This document shows positions 58,468-64,000 of a stretch of 64,000 nucleotides of DNA, one piece after another; position 1 is the stretch's first letter; each line of letters begins with the position of its first letter. Origin of the DNA: Bacteroidales bacterium UBA1715 (GTDB lineage: Bacteria > Bacteroidota > Bacteroidia > Bacteroidales > UBA1715); the NCBI GenBank assembly GCA_002317135.1, contig DCIX01000021.1, positions 1 through 64,000 of the forward strand, in the 5' to 3' direction. The position numbers and the translations under genes are program-made. Under the pieces are notes generated by a model that saw nothing but the letters and a program-made list of their open reading frames with translations, had not been told where the DNA came from and ran no database searches.

Positions 58468-59754
58468 ATGGAGATAAAGGTACACAGAGGGTTGGATCAG
58501 ATTGGGGGATGTATTACGGAAATCAGGACGAATACATCACGGGTGTTTGTTGATTTTGGTAAGAATTTGCCAGGATGTGGAGTAGAGATAAGCAAGGATG
58601 AATTATCACAGTTATTTGAATCGAATCGGAAAAAACACGAAGCGGTTTTTTACACGCATTGTCACGAAGATCACGTTGGGTTGTTTATCTATGTTCCCAA
58701 CAATATTCCACAATATATAGGCGAAGGTGCAAAATTTTTATATCAGTTAAAATTGAAATTGTTGTTAGAAGGCGGTAATCGTTCATTGCAAGATGCTAAG
58801 ACAGAAGAAGAACAACAACAGATAAAGAAAAATCAAGAGGAGTTAAAACATAAAATTGAGCAATTTGATTGCTTCAAGACATGGAAAAGAACAGAATATG
58901 GTGAAAAGCCAAGGAAAATTCAGATTGGTGATATTCAAATTACACCGTTTTTCTGTTGTCATTCGGTGTACGATTCTTATATGTTTTTGATAGAAGCTGG
59001 TGGCGAACGCATTTGGCATACTGGCGACTTCCGTGAACATGGATATATGGGCAAAGGGTTATTGCCTGTGTTGCATAAATATGCAACAAATATCGATGTT
59101 TTGATTACGGAAGGGACTATGTTGGGAAGACAGGATAACTGTATTCATGAGGTTGAGGTCGCAAGTCGTATGACAAAAGTTATGAAGCAATACAAATATA
59201 TATTTGTACTTTGCTCTTCTACTGATATAGAGCGACTTGCATCGGTGAAAAAGGCGACAGAATGGGCGAAAAAAAGTTTGTATGTAGATGGTGCGATGTC
59301 TTATGGTGCAATGAAGTTGTTTACCAAGCGTGAAAATAAATCTTCGAAAGGTCTATTCAAGTTTAAGCCAGCGTATCTTGATATGTCTAAACCGAATTGG
59401 AAAGATGAGAGTTTTGTGTTGACTATTGGTGTATCACACTATGAAAAAGTTATGGAAATCAAAAATCAATTGCCTGAAGACGAAGTAGTGTTGATTTATT
59501 CTTGTTGGGAAGGATACTGCCAAATTCCAGAACAAATTGTGTTGAATCCAAACTATAAGAATTTTTACGAGGCGTTCAAACATAAGGAAATTATTCACAC
59601 TTCTGGACATGCAGATAGCAATACATTGAAAAAGGTAATAGAAACTATACGTCCTAAAAAGCAAATCATTGGAATCCATAAAGAAGCAGGGGCGTCCTTG
59701 TTGGATTTGGATTTGGATTTGAGTAAAGAATTACGAGCAAAAATCAAACAATAA
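58468..59754 (+). CDS. MBL-fold, beta-CASP-like nuclease
   Basis: 428 residues. The metal-binding motif HCHEDH is at residues 64-69. HTGDFREHG marks the later Asp, and LITEGTMLGR the start of the CASP-like insertion. The C-terminal SGHADSNTLKKVIETIRPKKQ (cited in part as TSGHADSNTLKK) with IIGIHKEA is the RNase J/beta-CASP ending (SGHA ... IPIH). It is therefore likely a zinc-dependent RNase or DNase, not a lactamase. The metallophosphoesterase begins 5 bp later on the same message. Confidence 0.85.
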   Translation: MEIKVHRGLDQIGGCITEIRTNTSRVFVDFGKNLPGCGVEISKDELSQLFESNRKKHEAVFYTHCHEDHVGLFIYVPNNIPQYIGEGAKFLYQLKLKLLLEGGNRSLQDAKTEEEQQQIKKNQEELKHKIEQFDCFKTWKRTEYGEKPRKIQIGDIQITPFFCCHSVYDSYMFLIEAGGERIWHTGDFREHGYMGKGLLPVLHKYATNIDVLITEGTMLGRQDNCIHEVEVASRMTKVMKQYKYIFVLCSSTDIERLASVKKATEWAKKSLYVDGAMSYGAMKLFTKRENKSSKGLFKFKPAYLDMSKPNWKDESFVLTIGVSHYEKVMEIKNQLPEDEVVLIYSCWEGYCQIPEQIVLNPNYKNFYEAFKHKEIIHTSGHADSNTLKKVIETIRPKKQIIGIHKEAGASLLDLDLDLSKELRAKIKQ

Positions 59755-59759
59755 AATTT

Positions 59760-60353
59760 ATGAAGATATTACACATTTCAGACACACACGGATTTCACAA
59801 ACAATTGGTTGATATGCCAGAAGCTGATGTTATTGTACATTCGGGAGATTTTTCAATGGGAGGAAGCGAGGACGAAGTTCTTGATTTTTTTCAATGGTTT
59901 TGCGATTTGCCATACAAACACAAAATTGCCGTTGCTGGAAACCACGATATGTGCCTATACGACGCTGGCATAGACGGTCAGCCCGACGATGTTCATTATC
60001 TACGAGAAGAGGGAATTGTGATTGATGGTATTAAATTCTGGGGTGTTCCATTGTTTATGGAATACGCTATGTACGATAAATATCCCGTAGTTGTTGCCAA
60101 TATTCCAAAAGATGTGGATGTTTTAATTACTCATCAACCACCATACAATATTTTGGATAGTACATGTGGCGTACATTTCGGTAGTACAGAATTGTCAGAT
60201 AGACTGAAAGTTATAAAACCAAAACTTCATCTTTTTGGACATGACCACAACTCCTATGGAATGATCAAAATTGATAAAACAATCTATTCCAATGGTGCAA
60301 TCGTTGACAATCATTATAAAATCAAGTATTCTCCGAGAATAATTGAGATATAA
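59760..60353 (+). CDS. Calcineurin-like metallophosphoesterase
   Basis: 197 residues. The five metallophosphoesterase motifs are in order: ISDTHGF (Asp8, His10), VHSGDFS, AVAGNHDM, LITHQPPY and LFGHDHNS. Cytoplasmic phosphodiesterase or phosphatase of the small bacterial type; substrate unknown. Co-transcribed with the MBL nuclease, so it may process the products of that enzyme. Confidence 0.92.
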   Translation: MKILHISDTHGFHKQLVDMPEADVIVHSGDFSMGGSEDEVLDFFQWFCDLPYKHKIAVAGNHDMCLYDAGIDGQPDDVHYLREEGIVIDGIKFWGVPLFMEYAMYDKYPVVVANIPKDVDVLITHQPPYNILDSTCGVHFGSTELSDRLKVIKPKLHLFGHDHNSYGMIKIDKTIYSNGAIVDNHYKIKYSPRIIEI

Positions 60354-60373
60354 ATAAAAATCTTTGTTTTTAT

Positions 60374-60413
60374 ACACTGTGCCAACTTTTTGCCCAGTGT
60401 CACATTTGTTTTG
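60374..60413 (+). promoter_or_regulatory. Shared island operator and promoter, site 5 (183-aa gene)
   Basis: Dyad ACACTG (60374-60379) with CAGTGT (60395-60400). In the common frame: left CTGTGC at 60377-60382, right TTTTTGC at 60387-60393, 12 bp, then TTGTTTTG at 60406-60413. The ATG at 60438 follows by 24 bp. Confidence 0.75.
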
Positions 60414-60437
60414 TATCTGAAAACAAAAACAAATGAT

Positions 60438-60989
60438 ATGGAAACAACTACTTATTACCGTGATGGCAATCCAAAATTGCACAAATCAATTCGTACGTAT
60501 TTTGACAACTTTGGTTATGAATCGGAATCGCTCTCAATTGAACAAAAACTTGTTGAGTTGGCTGTCGCTTTTCATGCCGACATCGATTTGATGCCCCTAA
60601 TTAACGATATGAAAGACAATCACCCAGAAATGAGCGAAGGTACTGTTCGTGGCGTTATTCTTAGTTATATTGATTACCTTCGAGCTGGGCATGAATCCGA
60701 TTTTACATGGCTTGTATTTTACGAGGATTCAACCATTCCTGATGAAATATTTTTAAATCTCCTCAAAAAAGAAATCGCAATTCGTTTCTCTCCAAGCTAT
60801 ACCGACTGGAGTTCTCTCTCTACTGGAAGAAACAACATCAAGCCGTGGTCATTTGCCGAATGTTTCAAAACAATTCATTGGGATTTTAATTCAATGTTTA
60901 AAGGAATGTCGAAAACTGAAGTTCGAAAACGATTATTGGAGCCGACAATGGAGAAAACAAAGGACAATATTCTAATTATAAAACACTAA
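60438..60989 (+). CDS. Hypothetical 183-residue protein of the operator-linked set
   Basis: Starts at the ATG 60438 (METTTYYRDGNPKLHKS); the frame extends further 5' through the operator, which I discount. Not recognised. Contains GTVRGVILSYIDYLRAGHES and, later, WSFAECFKTIHWDFNSMF; no membrane segment. It is the only unit of the operator set that consists of a single unknown gene. Confidence 0.65.
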   Translation: METTTYYRDGNPKLHKSIRTYFDNFGYESESLSIEQKLVELAVAFHADIDLMPLINDMKDNHPEMSEGTVRGVILSYIDYLRAGHESDFTWLVFYEDSTIPDEIFLNLLKKEIAIRFSPSYTDWSSLSTGRNNIKPWSFAECFKTIHWDFNSMFKGMSKTEVRKRLLEPTMEKTKDNILIIKH

Positions 60990-61002
60990 TATGAGAAGTT
61001 TC

Positions 61003-61042
61003 ACTCTATGCAAAATTTTTGCTCAGTTATTTACTACTTTTG
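61003..61042 (+). promoter_or_regulatory. Shared island operator and promoter, site 6 (WYL regulator 2)
   Basis: Left CTATGC at 61006-61011, right TTTTTGC at 61016-61022, with a perfect inner dyad GCAAAA/TTTTGC. After 12 bp comes the exact -7 element TACTTTTG at 61035-61042. The ATG at 61060 follows by 17 bp. Confidence 0.75.
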
Positions 61043-61059
61043 TGAAAAATAAAATAACG

Positions 61060-61956
61060 ATGGATAAGTTTACAAAATGTGCATGGATAACGAGAACGAT
61101 AATTAATGCGGGAAATGGTGGAATTACATTGAAAGATATTCAGCAGAAATGGGATAACGCATTTGGACAGGATGGGGAAAAGGAGTTGAAACGCCGATCA
61201 TTTGAAAATTATAAGGTGTATATTGCATCAATGTTTGGTATTGATATTCAATGTAATAAGAGTGATAATACGTATTTCGTAGAGCAAGAAAATATAGCAA
61301 CAGGCGATAGTTTGGCAATGTGGTTGTTGAATAGTTTTTCTATGCAGGCAAAGTTATCTGCGAATATAGCATTGCGTGAACGAGTTCTGTTTGAGGTTAT
61401 TCCTGGTGGAACAAAGTATTTGGAGCCTTTGTTGCATGCTATACAAGAGTCTTTATGTGTAGAAATTTCGTATGAAAAATATTGGGAAGAACGAGTGGTT
61501 GTTCGACGGATTTGTCCGTATGCGTTAAAGCAATATAGGCAACGCTGGTATGTTATTGCAGAATCTGATGAATATGTGAAAATATTTGCCTTAGATAGAA
61601 TAAAGGATTTACAAGTGACGGAACAGACATTTAAAATTACTTCTGATTTTAATATAAACGAATATTTTTCTGAGGATTATGGAATTATTCATGATCAAAG
61701 AATAACTCCTGAACTGGTGAAAATTCGTTTTAATAATGAACAGGCTAAATATGTCAATAGTCTTCCTTGGCACGAATCGCAGCGAGTGGTTGAAAAAAAT
61801 GAAGATTATACTACATTTGCTTGGAATTTACGATGTACGCTTGATTTGGTTCAACAGATTCTATCTATGGGGGCTACTGCGGAAGTGTTAGAACCTGCAG
61901 GGTTGCGTAGTTGGGTTTTAGAAGAAATGAAACAGGCTGTAATGAATTATAAATGA
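61060..61956 (+). CDS. WYL-domain transcriptional regulator 2
   Basis: 298 residues from the ATG at 61060 (MDKFTKCAWITRTI); the frame start at 60991 lies upstream of the promoter. Like regulator 1, an N-terminal winged-helix part (ITLKDIQQKWDNAFGQDG; LKRRSFENYKVYIASMFG), a WYL domain (CVEISYEKYWEERVVVRRIC; KIFALDRIKDLQV) and a WCX end (WHESQRVVEKNEDYTTFAWN). Similar length and layout mark the two as paralogues. The exonuclease gene starts 1 bp after the stop. Confidence 0.9.
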   Translation: MDKFTKCAWITRTIINAGNGGITLKDIQQKWDNAFGQDGEKELKRRSFENYKVYIASMFGIDIQCNKSDNTYFVEQENIATGDSLAMWLLNSFSMQAKLSANIALRERVLFEVIPGGTKYLEPLLHAIQESLCVEISYEKYWEERVVVRRICPYALKQYRQRWYVIAESDEYVKIFALDRIKDLQVTEQTFKITSDFNINEYFSEDYGIIHDQRITPELVKIRFNNEQAKYVNSLPWHESQRVVEKNEDYTTFAWNLRCTLDLVQQILSMGATAEVLEPAGLRSWVLEEMKQAVMNYK

Positions 61957-61957
61957 A

Positions 61958-62470
61958 ATGGATAATTTTATCGCTATAGATTTTGAAACGGCTAATGCGC
62001 AGCAAAGTAGTGTGTGTAGTGTTGGTGTTGTGATTGTGAAGGAGGGCAAGCAAGTCGGTTCTTTCTATAGTCTTATAAAACCAGAACCGAACTATTATTG
62101 GTGGCGTTGTCAGCAAGTGCATGGCTTAGGTCCGCAAGATACCGATAAAGCACAGGTTTTTCCGTATGTCTGGGAGCAATTAGAACAACGTGTTCGCGAG
62201 TATTTCCCAGAGTTTGAAGCTCCTTTTGTGGCGCATAATAGCAGATTTGATGAAGGATGTTTGAAGAAAGTTTTTCAAACATACCAGATGGATTATCCTG
62301 ATTTTCAATTTTTTGATACTTTATGTGCGGCACGAAAACATTTTGGTCGTAGTTTGCCCAACCATCAATTGCACACGGTTTCGGAAGCGTGCGGATATGT
62401 GTTGGAAAACCATCACCATGCGTTAGCCGATGCGGAAGCATGCGCTGCAATTGCTTTGAATATATTGTAA
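61958..62470 (+). CDS. DnaQ-like 3'-5' exonuclease (DEDDh)
   Basis: 170 residues. ExoI is FIAIDFETAN (Asp8, Glu10), ExoII carries AHNSRFDEGCL, and ExoIII is HHHALADAEACA (DEDDh His and Asp). It is a stand-alone proofreading-type exonuclease domain, as also found in RNase T and in nuclease partners of defence systems. It is translationally linked to WYL regulator 2 (gap of 1 bp), which suggests that the regulator controls it. Confidence 0.92.
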   Translation: MDNFIAIDFETANAQQSSVCSVGVVIVKEGKQVGSFYSLIKPEPNYYWWRCQQVHGLGPQDTDKAQVFPYVWEQLEQRVREYFPEFEAPFVAHNSRFDEGCLKKVFQTYQMDYPDFQFFDTLCAARKHFGRSLPNHQLHTVSEACGYVLENHHHALADAEACAAIALNIL

Positions 62471-62504
62471 TGAGGATATGGAATGTATGTGATGTGCCCG
62501 TATC

Positions 62505-63443
62505 TTATTGTTGTACAAATGATCGTACGTTTTCGTAGGTTAATTTCATTAATGAATCTAATGCTTTGTCGCTTACCCATGCAACGTGAGGAGTGATAAG
62601 TAGTTTAGTTTGTATGGATTCATCTAATAGTGGAGATTGCAGTGGAAGTGGTTCTTTCTCCATTACGTCTATGCATGCGCCGGCAATTAAGTCTTTTGAT
62701 AATGCGTCAGCCAAATCTTCTTCTTTGATAATGCCACCACGGCCAACATTTACTATGTAGGCATTTCTCTTCATCATTTGTAGTTGTTCCAAGCCGATAA
62801 GACCACGGGTTTGTTCATTTAGTGGTGAATGTATGGAAACAATGTCTGCTGTTTGTAGTAGTTCTTCTAACGAAACTCTTTGGTAATCGTTTGTGCTGTT
62901 TTTTCCAGAAGTAGAGTAGTAGATTACTTTACAGCCAAATGCAGAGGCAACTTCTGCTACACGACGGCCGATTGTGCCTAAGCCGATAATTCCCCAAGTT
63001 CTTCCGTTTAATTCCATATAACCTGGACCAATGTGGGTGAATAGGTTTTGGTTGGAATATTGTTTTGAAGAAACATAATTTGAGTAGTATGCGGTATGTT
63101 GTAGCAATGTCAATAACATGGCAAATGTGTGTTGTACCACGCTTTCGGTAGAATAGCCGGCAACATTTTTAACGATTACGCCTTTTTCTTTTGCGTATGG
63201 CAAGTCCACGTTGTTCATGCCAGTTGCTGTAAGGCAAATCAATTTTATGCTCGGACAAGCGTCGAAAATTGCTTGGTTTATAATTACCTTGTTTGTGATG
63301 ATAATCGTTGCATCGGCAATGTGTGCCACTGTTTCTTTGGCAGTAGTAGTTGCAAATACACGTAATTCTCCTAATTTAGAAAATGAATTGAATATTGAAT
63401 TATCGCCAATAGTGGCAGCGTCTAAGACTACTATTTTTTCCAT
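62505..63443 (-). CDS. D-2-hydroxyacid dehydrogenase
   Basis: 312 residues of the D-isomer 2-hydroxyacid dehydrogenase family. Cofactor-binding GIIGLGTIGRRVAEVA (about residue 150), the catalytic Arg in VNVGRGGIIKEEDLAD (about 233), the Glu in IDVMEKEPLP and the His in LITPHVAWVS. Likely a cytoplasmic NAD-dependent glycerate- or lactate-type enzyme. It has its own -7 element and is not part of the island set. Confidence 0.92.
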   Translation of the reverse strand: MEKIVVLDAATIGDNSIFNSFSKLGELRVFATTTAKETVAHIADATIIITNKVIINQAIFDACPSIKLICLTATGMNNVDLPYAKEKGVIVKNVAGYSTESVVQHTFAMLLTLLQHTAYYSNYVSSKQYSNQNLFTHIGPGYMELNGRTWGIIGLGTIGRRVAEVASAFGCKVIYYSTSGKNSTNDYQRVSLEELLQTADIVSIHSPLNEQTRGLIGLEQLQMMKRNAYIVNVGRGGIIKEEDLADALSKDLIAGACIDVMEKEPLPLQSPLLDESIQTKLLITPHVAWVSDKALDSLMKLTYENVRSFVQQ

Positions 63444-63469
63444 GTTATTAAAGTTTTTTTAGATTGTCG

Positions 63470-63477
63470 CAAAAATA
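63470..63477 (-). promoter_or_regulatory. -7 element of the D-2-hydroxyacid dehydrogenase gene
   Basis: Minus strand TATTTTTG, exact TAnnTTTG, 26 bp before the ATG at 63443. Confidence 0.55.
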
Positions 63478-63528
63478 GGAAAATACTGATTTTATAGAGC
63501 TGAATTATAGGTTTTGTTTGTTGAAAAC

Positions 63529-63670
63529 GGAAAAAGTGTAAAATTTAGGTGTGAAATTGTTGGAAAAAGTGTGATTTCTGTGTGTTGAAATCATAGAAAA
63601 AGTGTAAATTTTGGTATGTGTAAACAAGGAAAAAGTGTAATTTTGTATATTAAAACAGTAGAAAAAGTGT
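63529..63670. repeat. Five-unit, 33-bp-period tandem array upstream of an ATPase gene
   Basis: GAAAAAGTGT occurs at 63530, 63563, 63596, 63629 and 63661, spaced 33, 33, 33 and 32 bp, each preceded by G or A. Between them lie different AT-rich sequences. A -7-like TAATTTTG sits in the fourth unit (63638-63645). The fifth unit ends 1 bp before the ATG of the ATPase gene (63672). Confidence 0.9.
63638..63645 (+). promoter_or_regulatory. -7 element within the repeat array
   Basis: TAATTTTG, exact TAnnTTTG, 26 bp before the ATPase ATG; lies inside repeat unit 4. Confidence 0.5.
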
Positions 63671-63671
63671 T

Positions 63672-64000
63672 ATGTTGCAAAGGAAGATAGAATGTAAAAT
63701 TCTTGAACATATTAAAAATCAAAAAGATAGAGTTCTTATTGTCGAAGGTGCTCGTCAAATTGGGAAGACCTATATTATTAGGCATGTAGGGAAACGATTT
63801 TCTCATTATGTTGAAATAAATCTTTTAGATGATTATAATGGCTTGAAGCTGTTTAATAATACTAGATCTACGGACGATTTTTACTTGCAGTTAGGAGCAT
63901 TGGGCAAAAAATTAGGAAGTAGGGAAGATACGTTGGTATTTCTTGATGAAATTCAGGTTTATCCTCATTTGCTTACATTGTTGAAGTTCTTGAATCAGGA
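63672..64000 (+). CDS. AAA_14 / DUF4143-type ATPase, N-terminal part (cut by window edge)
   Basis: 109 codons in the window; the rest lies beyond base 64000. It starts MLQRKIECKILEHI and has Walker A GARQIGKT (about residues 26-33) and Walker B TLVFLDEIQ (about residue 88). It is the third family member in the window, and like the one at 45729 it is preceded by a regularly spaced repeat. Confidence 0.85.
   Translation, partial: MLQRKIECKILEHIKNQKDRVLIVEGARQIGKTYIIRHVGKRFSHYVEINLLDDYNGLKLFNNTRSTDDFYLQLGALGKKLGSREDTLVFLDEIQVYPHLLTLLKFLNQ

Noticed and set aside
63529..63670. 33-bp periodic repeat considered as a CRISPR array
   Set aside because: Only about 11 bases per unit are conserved, the remainder varies without a spacer boundary, units abut the ATPase ATG and there are no cas genes in the window.

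Overview
The window is AT-rich chromosomal DNA from a member of the Bacteroidota, most likely order Bacteroidales. Supporting evidence: promoters repeatedly match the Bacteroides-type -7 element TAnnTTTG, and Shine-Dalgarno sequences are not obvious. It carries a bamD-rpoZ-coaBC-porD-recN cluster that includes the type IX secretion protein PorD, a complete six-gene Na+-NQR operon, a Bacteroidota-type glycogen operon, and several AAA_14/DUF4143 ATPases, which are multi-copy in this phylum. I cannot assign a genus.

Region 1 (1-45.5 kb) is mostly housekeeping. From left to right: the 5' part of an exported GH9 cellulase; transketolase; an alanine-dehydrogenase-family enzyme; an EamA transporter, esterase and small-protein group; a B12-binding radical SAM protein; the envelope/CoA/recombination operon (bamD, rpoZ, coaBC, porD, recN); a Y-family polymerase with a tiny partner gene; truA; a SNF2 helicase; a second EamA transporter with a nucleoside-gate protein; GT2; an RND/MMPL exporter with an epimerase and a polyprenyl synthase; an ECF sigma factor; a PLP decarboxylase; nqrABCDEF; a DedA protein; xerD; a WG-repeat protein; and a glycogen operon (GH133 debranching enzyme, GT4 synthase, GH57, phosphorylase). 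It closes with tRNA-Gly(GCC).

Region 2 (45.5-62.5 kb), directly after the tRNA, is an accessory, defence-like island. It holds two DUF4143 ATPases (one flanked by a 49-bp direct repeat), an acidic small protein followed by two DUF262 (GmrSD-type) proteins, a BCS1-like AAA ATPase, a HigBA toxin-antitoxin pair with a PLD-fold protein, a possible short transcript, a CdiA-CT-like nuclease, two WYL-domain regulators, a PGN_0703-type restriction endonuclease, a beta-CASP-like MBL nuclease, a metallophosphoesterase and a DnaQ-type exonuclease.

The main discovery is that six separate transcription units in this island share one partly palindromic operator. Its core is CTnTGC, four bases, then TTTTnGC, placed exactly 12 bp before a -7-like element. 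The set includes both WYL regulator genes. This suggests a single WYL-controlled regulon tying together the restriction endonuclease, MBL nuclease and phosphoesterase, DnaQ exonuclease, AAA ATPase, an unknown 183-aa protein and, with a weaker site, the DUF262 pair. I infer a coordinated anti-phage or genome-stress response; the function is not demonstrated.

Region 3 (62.5-64 kb) has a D-2-hydroxyacid dehydrogenase and the start of a third DUF4143-type ATPase. The latter is preceded by a striking five-unit array with a 33-bp period. All translation starts were chosen at ATG codons consistent with promoters and family lengths, except the WG-repeat protein, where a GTG is the best start.
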